Assembly (NCBI RefSeq): GCF_014643515.1
Contig: NZ_BMJP01000003.1
Coordinates: 186,001-250,000 of the forward strand
Direction of reading: 5' to 3'
Length of the DNA stretch: 64,000 bases
Source of the DNA: Sphingomonas prati
GTDB taxonomy: Bacteria; Pseudomonadota; Alphaproteobacteria; Sphingomonadales; Sphingomonadaceae
Of this stretch, positions 1 to 8,225 are shown piece after piece (position 1 is the first letter of the stretch; each line of letters begins with the position of its first letter). The translations under genes and the position numbers were made by a program. The notes beneath the pieces were generated by a model that was not told the origin of the DNA, ran no database searches, and saw only the letters and a list, made by a program, of their open reading frames with translations.

Positions 1-314
1 ACCGTCGCAGTGCCGCCGCCGCCGCCAAGACCAAGGCGCTGGAAGCGATGAAGAACAAGGCCGCGCCCGATCCGGCGCTGGTCGCGGAAAAGCTTGCCGC
101 GCAGGAAGCGAAGGAAGCCCTCCAGGCCGAACGCCGCGCCGCCAAGCTGGCCGAAAAGGAAGAGGCCGACGCCATCCGCAAGGCCGAACGCGCCATCCGC
201 GAAGAAGCCGAGAAGAAGGCCGCCGAAGAGGCCCAGATGTCCGAATCCGACCGCAAGGCCGCGCAGAAGGCCGCGCGCGATGCGAAGTACGCCGCCCGCA
301 AGGCGCGCAAGTAA
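1..314 (+). CDS. DUF6481-type protein, C-terminal part
   Basis: The frame is open from base 3 to the stop, so the gene begins before the window and 103 codons are visible. The product is almost wholly Ala, Lys, Glu and Arg with no hydrophobic stretch, which predicts a long charged helix or coiled coil in the cytoplasm. The composition and the AKTKALEAMKNK segment near the left edge resemble the short DUF6481 proteins of sphingomonads, whose function is unknown to me. The ATG at 48 is internal. The gene converges on the DUF1190 gene with a long palindrome between them. Confidence 0.7.
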   Translation, partial: RRSAAAAAKTKALEAMKNKAAPDPALVAEKLAAQEAKEALQAERRAAKLAEKEEADAIRKAERAIREEAEKKAAEEAQMSESDRKAAQKAARDAKYAARKARK

Positions 315-383
315 GGCGAGAGAATGGGGTTCGTTTGTCGGGGCCGCGATCGGCTTGAGACCTAACTGAACCCTTTCCCCCAC

Positions 384-447
384 CCCGTTTGGTTCGAGCC
401 TGTCGAAAACTCCGCGCCGAGTTCTCGACAGGCTCGAACCAAACGGG
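384..447. repeat. Long inverted repeat between convergent genes
   Basis: Two arms of about 28 bases (384-411 and 420-447) are complementary with one mismatch around an 8-base loop. The core GGTTCGAGCCTGTCGA recurs at 3634-3756. It lies between two convergent genes and could end transcription from both sides, but there is no T-run, so it is better called a dispersed palindromic repeat. Confidence 0.85.
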
Positions 448-564
448 ATGTATGAAGTAACGCGCGCAAGATCAGCGCGTGTGGGGTCCAGTCAAGTCGG
501 CCGGATCGCCACCGCGGGCACTTTAGCGGGGCCAGCGCCGGCCCAGCATCACCCCGCGATCAAA

Positions 565-1128
565 TCAGCCGCCAAAACTCCGCCCGCCACCGCCGCCGAA
601 GCCGCCGCGCGAGATGACCGAACTCCGCGACTGGATCCGCGTCGGCGCCCGCACCGTCGGGTTGAACGCGTTCGACCCGATCCGCGTCCGGCCGCTGACA
701 TAGTCGCGTCCGAACGGCACGCCACCGCCGCCATAATAGCTGCCGTAGCGATCGCGATACATCGGCGCACCGCGATACCCGCCGCCACCCATGTTGCTCA
801 GCGCCTGGCCGACGATGAACCCGGTCAGCAGCGGCGTGAAGAAGCTGCCGTTGTTGCGCGGCACGCACTGGTCGACGCCGTACTGTTCCTCGCAGCTTTG
901 GCGCTGGTCGAACCGCGGCGCGTTCGTCTCGTTCGCCTTCTGCGCATCGGCATAGGCCTTGTCGCACGCCTCGGGCGTCATCTGCGCGTCGGCCTTGCAC
1001 GCCGCGACCGAGGTGTAGCTCGTCGCCTCCACCGGCTTGCCGCCGGGATCGTCGCCGTCGCAGGCGGAGAGCGAGACGCCTGCCCCCGCCATCAGGGATG
1101 TCAGCACGATCGTCCGGGAACGCTTCAT
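565..1128 (-). CDS. DUF1190 (YgiB/YjfM-type) lipoprotein
   Basis: This 187-residue protein has a basic N terminus, a hydrophobic stretch and a lipobox ending LSAC, so it is predicted to be a lipoprotein; the Asp after the Cys would suggest inner-membrane retention by the E. coli rule. The middle carries spaced Cys residues (ACKADAQ, ACDKAY, SCEEQYG, QCVP) typical of DUF1190, and the C terminus is Gly-rich. The ATG at 1128 lies 8 bases after GGAGG; the ATG at 1134 is too close to it. It is the last gene of a leftward run after DUF2491 and DUF350. Family function is unknown; E. coli YjfM is the namesake. Confidence 0.82.
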   Translation of the reverse strand: MKRSRTIVLTSLMAGAGVSLSACDGDDPGGKPVEATSYTSVAACKADAQMTPEACDKAYADAQKANETNAPRFDQRQSCEEQYGVDQCVPRNNGSFFTPLLTGFIVGQALSNMGGGGYRGAPMYRDRYGSYYGGGGVPFGRDYVSGRTRIGSNAFNPTVRAPTRIQSRSSVISRGGFGGGGGRSFGG

Positions 1129-1141
1129 CGCCATGACCTCC

Positions 1142-1555
1142 TCAGGCCGTCATGCAGGCGGCGTTGAGCACGCCGATGCTGATCGAGATGCTTGCCATAT
1201 AGATCGCCGCCGCCATTTCGCCGCGCACGATCCGGTCGCTGAAATCGCGCATCACGATCATCCGCACGACGGTGACCGCGACGATCTGGATCACGCCGGC
1301 CATCACCGCCCACACGCCGAACTCGACCAGCGAAACGGTATGTTCCAGTGCGGAGGCGACCGGCAGGACATAACCGATCAGCGCGCCGCCCAGCGTGAGC
1401 GCCGCCGCGACATTGCCCTCGCGGATCAGCGTGCGTTCGTTGTACGGCGTCGCCGCCTGGTAGATCAGCTTGAACGCGATCGTCAGCACGCCAGCCGCCG
1501 CGAACGCGATCAGGAACGCCGCCGCGCTCGCCCCGAAACCATAATCCTGAAACAT
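1142..1555 (-). CDS. DUF350 (YjfL-type) inner-membrane protein
   Basis: A 137-residue protein with four hydrophobic segments, matching DUF350 in length and topology. Two short charged loops contain NERTLIREGNVAAAL and MRDFSDRIVRGEMAAA, the duplicated half-motifs of this family. The stop lies 13 bases before the DUF1190 start, so the two are co-transcribed. In E. coli the homologue YjfL sits beside a PspA-like protein, as here on the opposite strand. A role in membrane stress is inferred from that company, not shown by the sequence. Confidence 0.85.
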   Translation of the reverse strand: MFQDYGFGASAAAFLIAFAAAGVLTIAFKLIYQAATPYNERTLIREGNVAAALTLGGALIGYVLPVASALEHTVSLVEFGVWAVMAGVIQIVAVTVVRMIVMRDFSDRIVRGEMAAAIYMASISISIGVLNAACMTA

Positions 1556-1592
1556 CGTCTTCCCCCCGTATGCCCGTCAGGCCTTATACCTG

Positions 1593-2231
1593 TCAGGCCT
1601 TGAACTCGCCCAGTTCCAGCGCGACGCCCAGCATGATCTCGAACGATACCTCGCCGGCCTCGCTCTGCTGTTCGATCGCGAGCAGCAGCTCGCGCGCGTC
1701 CGGCTCGTCCAGCTCCCGCGCGAACAGCATGCATTTCTGGAAGATCCGCCGGTCGACCACGCCGTCGCGGTCGTCGTGAATATCCTCCCAGAACGTCACC
1801 GGATCCTGCACCGGCGCATCCGGCCCGAACCAGAACCGCGTATAGTCGGGCAGGCCGGGTGCCGTGAACACCGGTGCGGACAGCCGCCGGATCCACGGCG
1901 CGCGTTCCGATGCGGAGCCGGGATAGGCGCTGTCCCACGGCGCGAACAGCGTGACGTCGGTCACGTCCTGCCCCGCGCGGTCGGTCGACACCGCCTGGAA
2001 CATGATGTCGTCCTCGGTATAGAAACGGTGCACGAAACTGCCGTCGGTCAGCTCGACCAGACCCTGCGCCACGATCTGCAACGTATCGCGATCGAACGGG
2101 AATTTCAGCGTATCGCCGAACCGCCGCCACGCGAGCGGATCGAGCATCACCGTCCGCCCCAGCGTGACGTTGCGGATCACCGGCAACGCATTCTCCGGCG
2201 CCTTCTCGCGGCCGAACAGACGATCGAACAT
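1593..2231 (-). CDS. DUF2491 (YjfK-type) protein
   Basis: A 212-residue soluble protein with no signal peptide, matching DUF2491 in length and in its acidic C-terminal half. The frame is open upstream to 2351, but the start MFDRLFGREK at 2231 has GGAG nearby and gives the usual family length, so the upstream 40 codons are excluded. It is the first gene of the leftward DUF2491-DUF350-DUF1190 run and is divergent from the DUF2170 gene. The 183 bases between the two starts must hold both promoters. Molecular function is unknown. Confidence 0.8.
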   Translation of the reverse strand: MFDRLFGREKAPENALPVIRNVTLGRTVMLDPLAWRRFGDTLKFPFDRDTLQIVAQGLVELTDGSFVHRFYTEDDIMFQAVSTDRAGQDVTDVTLFAPWDSAYPGSASERAPWIRRLSAPVFTAPGLPDYTRFWFGPDAPVQDPVTFWEDIHDDRDGVVDRRIFQKCMLFARELDEPDARELLLAIEQQSEAGEVSFEIMLGVALELGEFKA

Positions 2232-2414
2232 GCAGGAGACTCCAATCCGCCGGGTGCAGGCATAGAACGTGGGGTGAACGAAGCAAAGCCCTCGCCGGGC
2301 CACAACTTGGGCGCCGATCCCATGCGCAATGATGGAGACGGCGCGCGGCACCCACTACCCCAGCCGCCCGCAACCCCCTATGTAGCTGACGACCAAACCG
2401 CGGAGCCTGCCCCC

Positions 2415-2855
2415 ATGACCGACACCGCCTGGACCGTCCGCTCGCTGAAGGCGGCACTCGACCGCTGCGCCCCCGTCGCCGACGGGGAATTCAGCGTCCA
2501 CATGATCGAAGGCAGCGACCCCGTGCTGCTCGTCACCATGCACCAGCACGGCGACCTCGAACTGTTCGTCAACGTCTCGGATGCACAGATCGCGGCCTCC
2601 GTACTACTCTGGCCATGCGACGAACAGCATGACCGGCCGGCGTTCAACGAATATCTGCTCAAGACGCAGAAGCTCGTGCCGCTGTCGAACTTCGGCATCG
2701 GCATGGTCGACGGCCGCGACTATTACGAACTGTTCGGCGAACTCGCGGTCAGCAGTCCGCTCGACACCGTCCTCATCGAACTTCGCATGCTCGCCGAAAA
2801 CGCGATCGAGGCCGCCGGGCCGCTACGCGAAGCCTTCGTCCCCTCATCGCACTGA
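2415..2855 (+). CDS. DUF2170 (YjfI-type) protein
   Basis: A 146-residue acidic cytoplasmic protein resembling YjfI/DUF2170, with the segments LPLSNFGI-like (VPLSNFGIGMVDGRDYYELF) and a conserved YLLKTQK. The open frame runs much further upstream, antisense to the DUF2491 gene, but the ATG at 2415 gives the family length. It is 14 bases upstream of the PspA-like gene, so the two form an operon. E. coli has the same order (yjfI then yjfJ). Function is unknown. Confidence 0.78.
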   Translation: MTDTAWTVRSLKAALDRCAPVADGEFSVHMIEGSDPVLLVTMHQHGDLELFVNVSDAQIAASVLLWPCDEQHDRPAFNEYLLKTQKLVPLSNFGIGMVDGRDYYELFGELAVSSPLDTVLIELRMLAENAIEAAGPLREAFVPSSH

Positions 2856-2869
2856 CCGGAGCAACGTCC

Positions 2870-3604
2870 ATGGCCATTTGGAGTAAATTGTTCACCCTGG
2901 GCCGCGCCGGCGCGCATGAGGCGTCGAGCGCGATCGTCGACGCCAACGCGCTGCGCATCCTGGACCAGGAGATCCGCGACGCCGACAATGCGCAGGGCAA
3001 GGCGCGCGACGACATGGCCGGCCTCGTCGCCCGCCGCCGCATCCTGGAACAGGAAGTGGCCAGCTTCCGCGCGCAGGTCGAAAAGTACATGTCCTCGGCC
3101 AAGGCGGCGATGGACAAGGGCAATATGGACCTCGCCCGCCAGGTGGCGCAGCGGGTTGCCGACCTGGAACAGGACATCGCGCTCAAGACGCCGCAGCTGG
3201 AGGCGATGAAGGAAGCCGAAGGCAAGATCCACACGACCATCGCCGCGACCGATCGCAAGATCGAACAGCTCCGCCGCGAGGTCGAGGTGGTGAAGGTGAA
3301 CGAGAGCGTCCAGAAGGCGCAGGCCTCCGTCGCCGCCCGCGGTTCGGGCGCGGGCAACTCGCTCGGCTCGGCCGCCGACAGCCTGGCCCGCATCCGCGAA
3401 CGCCAGGCGATCCGCGGCGAACGGATCAACGCCGCCAACGAACTCGAAGACATGCGCACCGGCGCCGACCTCGACGAGAAGCTCCGTCTCGCCGGCATCG
3501 CGCCGGGCCAGTCCTCGGCCGACGACGTGCTCGCGCGCCTGTCGGCGCCGAAGTCGGAACCGCTGCGGCTGGAGGCCACGCGCGACACCGACAAGGCGGA
3601 GTAG
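2870..3604 (+). CDS. PspA/IM30-family protein (YjfJ-type)
   Basis: A 244-residue protein that is almost entirely helical and charged, with long coiled-coil heptads from about residue 25 to 150, as in PspA/IM30/Vipp1 membrane-remodelling proteins. The N-terminal amphipathic stretch (IWSKLFTLGRAG) would bind the membrane. GGAG lies 8 bases before the ATG. It follows DUF2170 closely and is followed, after a repeat-filled gap of 176 bases, by the glutathionylspermidine-synthase-like gene. In this gene company it corresponds to E. coli YjfJ rather than to classical PspA, because no pspF or pspBC is nearby. Confidence 0.88.
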   Translation: MAIWSKLFTLGRAGAHEASSAIVDANALRILDQEIRDADNAQGKARDDMAGLVARRRILEQEVASFRAQVEKYMSSAKAAMDKGNMDLARQVAQRVADLEQDIALKTPQLEAMKEAEGKIHTTIAATDRKIEQLRREVEVVKVNESVQKAQASVAARGSGAGNSLGSAADSLARIRERQAIRGERINAANELEDMRTGADLDEKLRLAGIAPGQSSADDVLARLSAPKSEPLRLEATRDTDKAE

Positions 3605-3633
3605 GCTCTCACCGGCCGGACCCCACCGCTCCC

Positions 3634-3756
3634 CGTTCGGTTCGAGCCTGTCGAGAACGGCCCCACCCCCGCCCGCAGACCGCCGTTAGGTTCGAGCCTG
3701 TCGAGAACAGCCTTCCCCTCCGCGGCGAAGGTTCTCGACAGGCTCGAACCGAACGG
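3634..3756. repeat. Three copies of a GTTCGAGCCTGTCGAGAAC repeat
   Basis: Two direct copies (3634-3658 and 3683-3708) are followed by one inverted copy (3730-3756). They share the core with the palindrome at 384-447. The second direct and the inverted copy could pair as one long hairpin. The repeats separate the PspA-like gene from the next gene of the same module and may affect how far transcripts run. Confidence 0.88.
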
Positions 3757-3780
3757 AAGATGAGGTGAAGGACACCGAAC

Positions 3781-4965
3781 ATGCGCCGCATCCCCCTCGC
3801 CCCGCGTCCCGACTGGCAGGCCAAGGCCGACGCGATCGGCTTCGTCTACCACGCCACCGACGGCGCGCCGTACTGGGACGAGACCGCGGCCTATGTCTTC
3901 TCGATGACGGAGATCGAGGACGTCCTCGAACCCGCGGCCGAAGAGCTTCACCGTATGTGCCTCGACCTGGTCGAGGAGGTCTGCCGCCACGACGCGCTGA
4001 TGGACCGCCTCGCCATCCCGCGCGAGCAGCGCCAGTTCGTGCGCGACAGCTGGTCGCGACGCGATCCCTCGCTCTACGGCCGGTTCGACTTCGCCTATGA
4101 CGGCTCGGGGCCACCGAAGCTCTACGAATACAACGCCGACACCCCGACTGCGGTGTTCGAATGCGCGACCTTCCAGTGGATCTGGCTGGAAGAACGCCTC
4201 TCCACCGGCGCGCTCCCGGCCGGCAGCGACCAGTTCAATTCACTGTTCGAGGCACTCCGCGACCGGTTCAAGGCGATCTTCCCGACCGGCGGCTACGTCC
4301 ATTTCGCCGCCGAGCCGCAGTCGATCGAGGACCGCCAGACCGTCCGGTTCTTCGAGGATCTGGCGAGCCAAGTCGGGATCGAACCGAAGTTCGTCGCGAT
4401 GAACGCGATCGGGCTCAACGAAACCGGCCAATTCGTCGACGATGCCGGCGACGAGATCCAGGCGGCGTTCAAGCTGTACCCGTGGGAGGACATGTTCCGC
4501 GAGCCCTACGCCCCCAGCCTGACCGCCGCGGGCGTCCGATGGATCGAACCGGCGTGGAAGTCGATCCTGTCGAACAAGGGCATCCTGCCGCTGCTCTGGG
4601 AACGCCACCCCGACCACCCGAACCTCCTCCCCGCCTTCTTCGACAACGACCCCGCGGCCGTGGCACTGGGCGAAGACTATGTCCGCAAGCCGCTCTTCTC
4701 CCGCGAAGGGGCCAACATCGAACTGGTCCGCGCCGGCGCGTCCGAAACCGTCCTCGACGAAGGCTACGGCGCCGAAGGCCACATCCGCCAGGCGCTCTGC
4801 ATGCCCCCCGAATTCGACGGCCGCTACCCGGTGATCGGCGCCTGGATCGTCGGCGACCAGCCCGCCGGCATCGGCATCCGCGAGGACGACCACGCCATCA
4901 CCCGCAACCTGGCCCGTTTCGTACCGCACTATATCGGGCCGGCGGAGCCTTTGCCGCAGCCGTAG
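3781..4965 (+). CDS. Glutathionylspermidine-synthase-like protein (YjfC-type)
   Basis: A 394-residue protein of the glutathionylspermidine synthase pre-ATP-grasp-like family. The motifs YGRFDFAYDG (about residue 100) and EYNADTPT (about 118) are the usual fingerprints, and the length matches the stand-alone YjfC/YgiC group that lacks the amidase half of GspSA. Members carry an ATP-grasp fold and are expected to ligate an amine to a peptide-like carboxylate, but the substrate of YjfC-type enzymes is not established. It closes the rightward arm of the yjf-type module. AAGGA precedes the ATG. Confidence 0.88.
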   Translation: MRRIPLAPRPDWQAKADAIGFVYHATDGAPYWDETAAYVFSMTEIEDVLEPAAEELHRMCLDLVEEVCRHDALMDRLAIPREQRQFVRDSWSRRDPSLYGRFDFAYDGSGPPKLYEYNADTPTAVFECATFQWIWLEERLSTGALPAGSDQFNSLFEALRDRFKAIFPTGGYVHFAAEPQSIEDRQTVRFFEDLASQVGIEPKFVAMNAIGLNETGQFVDDAGDEIQAAFKLYPWEDMFREPYAPSLTAAGVRWIEPAWKSILSNKGILPLLWERHPDHPNLLPAFFDNDPAAVALGEDYVRKPLFSREGANIELVRAGASETVLDEGYGAEGHIRQALCMPPEFDGRYPVIGAWIVGDQPAGIGIREDDHAITRNLARFVPHYIGPAEPLPQP

Positions 4966-5100
4966 CGTGTGTCGTGCCAGGGCACGCGCTGCAGAACCTG
5001 TGATGCGGGTGACAGATCGAAGGTCGTCAGACCGATCCGGAGCCTGACGAAACCCATCGGCTGAGATTGCCAGACGACTCCATGGCTCGCATCATGCGGA

Positions 5101-6045
5101 ATGGCCGTTCATCCCGATCGTCGAACCCTGCTTGCCGGGCTCGCTACCTCCGGCCTTGTCGCCGGCTGCGCACGGCCCGACCGCGGGCGGGCCGCGGCGA
5201 CCCCCGGCATTGCCGTCACCATCGACGACTTCGACCTGTCGGACACGCCGTTGCTCAGCGGATCGGAGCGCGACGCGGCGATCCTTGCGGCCTTGCGGCG
5301 TCACCGGGTGAAGGCGGCCGGGTTCGTCGCCGGCAAATATGTCGACGCCACACTCGCCCCCCGCATTCTGACGCGCTGGTCGGACGAGGGGCATATCCTG
5401 GGCAACCATAGTTTCTCGCATCGCTATTTCAGCGGGCAGGATCCCGCCGGGCTGATGGCGGACATCCTGCGTTGCGAGCCCCTGCTGTCACGCTACGCCG
5501 GCTTTCGCAGGCTCTTCCGTTTCCCCTATCTCGCGGAAGGCAAGACTGCGACCGGGCGCGACGCGATGCGCGCGCTGCTCGATCGCCACCGATATCGCAA
5601 CGCGCCGGTGACCATCGACACGTCGGACTGGTGCATCGACAACCGCTTGAAGGCGCGGCTGGCGGTCGATCCGCGCAGCGCGATCGCACCCTATCGGCGC
5701 TTCTACCTCGACCATGTGTGGGAACGGGCGACCTTCTACGACGGGCTCGCCCGATCGCTTTTCGGACACTCGATCGATCACACGATCCTGCTGCATCACC
5801 GGCTGACGACCGGACTCTTCCTCGACGACATGCTTGCCATGTTCCGCGCACGGGGCTGGCGGCTCGTCGACGCCGAAACCGCCTTCGCATCGTCGACTCT
5901 CGCGTTGAAACCGGACACCCTGCCAGCCGGGCAGAGCCTCATCTGGTCGCTGGCAAAGGCGGACGGCCGCTTCGCAGGTCAATTGCGCTATCCGGGCGAG
6001 GATGGCGATTACGAGGCACCGCGGATGGACGCGCGCGGACTGTAG
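5101..6045 (+). CDS. Secreted polysaccharide deacetylase
   Basis: A 314-residue NodB-homology (CE4) protein. The N terminus has an RR pair, a hydrophobic stretch and a lipobox-like VAGC (Cys23), suggesting an exported lipoprotein, possibly by Tat. Metal and catalytic motifs are visible: TIDDFD (about 40-45), HSFSH (His103 and His107), RFPY (140-143) and a late LLHH. Motif 1 has IDDFD instead of the common FDDG, a variant seen in a subset of the family. It would remove acetyl groups from an envelope or extracellular glycan; the substrate cannot be read. Downstream, after 117 bases, lies the EI24 gene. Confidence 0.87.
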   Translation: MAVHPDRRTLLAGLATSGLVAGCARPDRGRAAATPGIAVTIDDFDLSDTPLLSGSERDAAILAALRRHRVKAAGFVAGKYVDATLAPRILTRWSDEGHILGNHSFSHRYFSGQDPAGLMADILRCEPLLSRYAGFRRLFRFPYLAEGKTATGRDAMRALLDRHRYRNAPVTIDTSDWCIDNRLKARLAVDPRSAIAPYRRFYLDHVWERATFYDGLARSLFGHSIDHTILLHHRLTTGLFLDDMLAMFRARGWRLVDAETAFASSTLALKPDTLPAGQSLIWSLAKADGRFAGQLRYPGEDGDYEAPRMDARGL

Positions 6046-6162
6046 CATCGCGGGCCGGGCAGGACCGACGCCACCGGTGGAGCAGCGTCCGATCCGGTGA
6101 TATGCCCGCACCGCCGATCGGCCGCCGCCGGTGCCGAACTCAACAACAGGATACTCTGCCGA

Positions 6163-6849
6163 ATGATCGCCGCCCTCCTGCTTTCGATCCGGCAACTGGG
6201 CGACCGGGCGATCCTGCGTGTGCTGGGGCTGTCGTTGCTCGTCACGCTGATGCTGTTCGCGGGCGTCGGCTACGCGTTGCATGCCTTGATCGTCGGCAGC
6301 GACAGCTGCGTCGCGGTCGCGTCCTACGAGCTTTGCACGCGCGATCTGGGCACGGTCGGCACGCTGCTGTTCCTGGTCGTCGCGGTCTGGCTGCTGTTTC
6401 CTGCCATCGCGATCGGCGTCATCGGGGCGTTTTCGGACGAGATCGTCGCGGCGGTTGAGCGGCGGCATTATCCCGCGGCGGCCACGGCGGCACGCGCCCC
6501 CGGCTGGGCGCGCGGTGCGGTGATGGGGCTGCGGTCTGCGCTCCGGCTGCTCGGCTACAATCTGCTCGCTGCACCCTTCTACATCGTGTTGCTTGTCACC
6601 GGCATCGGGCCGCTGCTGCTCGTCGTGGCGGTGAACGGCTTCGCGCTCAGCCGCGACCTGTGGGAGATGGTCGCGGTGCGTCATCTGCCGCCTGCCGCGA
6701 TTAAACCCGAACTGGGCACGACGCGCGGCGTGCGGCTGCCGCTGGGGCTTGTCGCGGCGGTGCTGTTCGTGGTTCCGGTCGTCAACCTGCTGGCGCCCGT
6801 GCTGGGTGCCGCGATGGCGACGCATCTGTACCACCGGAGACGGCGATGA
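6163..6849 (+). CDS. EI24-domain membrane protein
   Basis: A 228-residue protein with several hydrophobic segments, resembling the EI24/CysZ family common in sphingomonads. The frame is open to 6097, but the ATG at 6163 begins a typical family N terminus (MIAALLLSIRQ). Its stop overlaps the start of the next gene in ATGA (6846-6849), so both are translated together. CysZ transports sulfate in E. coli, but short EI24 proteins in alphaproteobacteria have no proven role and no sulfur genes are adjacent. Confidence 0.82.
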   Translation: MIAALLLSIRQLGDRAILRVLGLSLLVTLMLFAGVGYALHALIVGSDSCVAVASYELCTRDLGTVGTLLFLVVAVWLLFPAIAIGVIGAFSDEIVAAVERRHYPAAATAARAPGWARGAVMGLRSALRLLGYNLLAAPFYIVLLVTGIGPLLLVVAVNGFALSRDLWEMVAVRHLPPAAIKPELGTTRGVRLPLGLVAAVLFVVPVVNLLAPVLGAAMATHLYHRRRR

Positions 6850-7235
6850 CCATGACGACCCGGCGGACCTTCCATCGCACGGCCGGCGCATGCGGGGCTG
6901 CCCTCCTGCTCGCGCTCGCCGGTTGCGCCACCGCACCGGTCAAGCCGGGCGTGGCCCAGGCGCCGTCCCGCGCGACAGTGATCAACCCGGCCGGGCTGGA
7001 ACGCGTCATGGGCCGCGACGCCGACGCGGTCGTGGCGCTGCTCGGCACCCCCGACCAGGACCAGCGCGAGGATCGCGGCCGGCGCCTACAGTTCGTCGGC
7101 CCCGCCTGCGTGCTCGACACCTATCTCTACCCCAAGGGCAACGGCAAGCCGGTCGTCACCTGGGTCGACGCCCGCACCCCCGCCGGCGCCGACTATGACC
7201 GCGCAGCCTGCCTCGCGATGCTCAGCCGGGAATAG
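6846..7235 (+). CDS. Small lipoprotein, function unknown
   Basis: A 129-residue protein with a twin-Arg N terminus, a hydrophobic stretch and a lipobox LAGC (Cys27), then a mature domain with two conserved-looking Cys (GPACVLD and AACLAML). No known domain was recognised. It overlaps the EI24 gene by 4 bases and probably depends on it for translation. It ends 3 bases before the stop of the convergent AroE-like gene. Confidence 0.75.
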   Translation: MTMTTRRTFHRTAGACGAALLLALAGCATAPVKPGVAQAPSRATVINPAGLERVMGRDADAVVALLGTPDQDQREDRGRRLQFVGPACVLDTYLYPKGNGKPVVTWVDARTPAGADYDRAACLAMLSRE

Positions 7236-7238
7236 GCG

Positions 7239-8060
7239 CTAACCGGCCGCGGCGAACGCAGCCGCCGCCGCCACCTGCGCATCGCTCGGCGTCTGCCCGG
7301 TATAGAGCACGAACTGTTCCAGCGCCTGCAACACCGCGATCTGCTCGCCCGTGATCCGCGCGACGCCGTGCCGCGCCGCCGCGGCCAGCAACGGCGTCTC
7401 GACCGGCACCGCGACTGCATCGCACACCAGCATCGCCTGCGCGATCATCGCCTCCGGAAACGCCAGCGCGCCCTCGTTCCCGCCGCGCATGCCGATCGGC
7501 GTAACGTTCACCAGCATCCCAGCCGGCGGCGCATCGGTCAGCTCCGCGACCCAGCCGAACCCGTATTGCTCCGCCAGCCGCCGCCCCGCGTCCGCGTTGC
7601 GCGCCACGATCGTGCCCTGCGTCTGCCCCGCATCGCGCAACGCAGCGGCCACCGCCTTCCCCATCCCACCGCTGCCGCGCAGCACGAACGGCGTGTCCGC
7701 CGCGACCCCGGACCGCGTCACCAGCGTCCGCACCGCGCCGTAATCCGTGTTGTACCCGGTCAGGTGCCCGCCATCGTTGACGATCGTATTGACCGAATCA
7801 ATCGCCCTCGCCGACGCGTCGAGATCGTCGAGTAGCGCGATCACCGCCTCCTTGAATGGCATCGACACGGCACAGCCGCGAATACCCAGCGCGCGGATCC
7901 CCGCCACCGCGCCGGGCAGATCGGTGGTCGAAAACGACTTGTAGACCCCGTCGATCCCCATCGCCTCGTACAGGTGATTGTGGAACCGCGACCCGAAATT
8001 GCCCGGCCGCGCGGACAGCGACATGCACATCATCGTATCGCGGCCGATCGCGGGTTTCAT
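7239..8060 (-). CDS. Shikimate 5-dehydrogenase-like protein
   Basis: A 273-residue AroE-fold enzyme. Lys70 (SMPFKEAV) is the expected catalytic lysine, and NTDYGA supplies the matching Asp. A nucleotide loop GSGGMGKA lies near residue 130 and NVTPIGM follows. The N-terminal substrate loop reads SLSARPGNFGSRF, which differs from the SxS pattern of true shikimate dehydrogenase, so it may be a paralogue acting on quinate or another polyol acid. The frame remains open far upstream across the opposite-strand adenosine kinase gene; the ATG at 8060 gives the family length. Confidence 0.82.
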   Translation of the reverse strand: MKPAIGRDTMMCMSLSARPGNFGSRFHNHLYEAMGIDGVYKSFSTTDLPGAVAGIRALGIRGCAVSMPFKEAVIALLDDLDASARAIDSVNTIVNDGGHLTGYNTDYGAVRTLVTRSGVAADTPFVLRGSGGMGKAVAAALRDAGQTQGTIVARNADAGRRLAEQYGFGWVAELTDAPPAGMLVNVTPIGMRGGNEGALAFPEAMIAQAMLVCDAVAVPVETPLLAAAARHGVARITGEQIAVLQALEQFVLYTGQTPSDAQVAAAAAFAAAG

Positions 8061-8225
8061 GGGCAGGTCTCCTTCGTCGGTTCGTCGCCGCCTCATCCCG
8101 CGTTCCCCGCTAAAATGCAAAGCCGACCCGTTCGACAGTTCCCCTCCAAACCCACCACCACGCTCGACAACCCCGCCGCGTCCGCCTAGGCGCGATCCCA
8201 ACCAACGCAGCCACCGGAGACCGCC

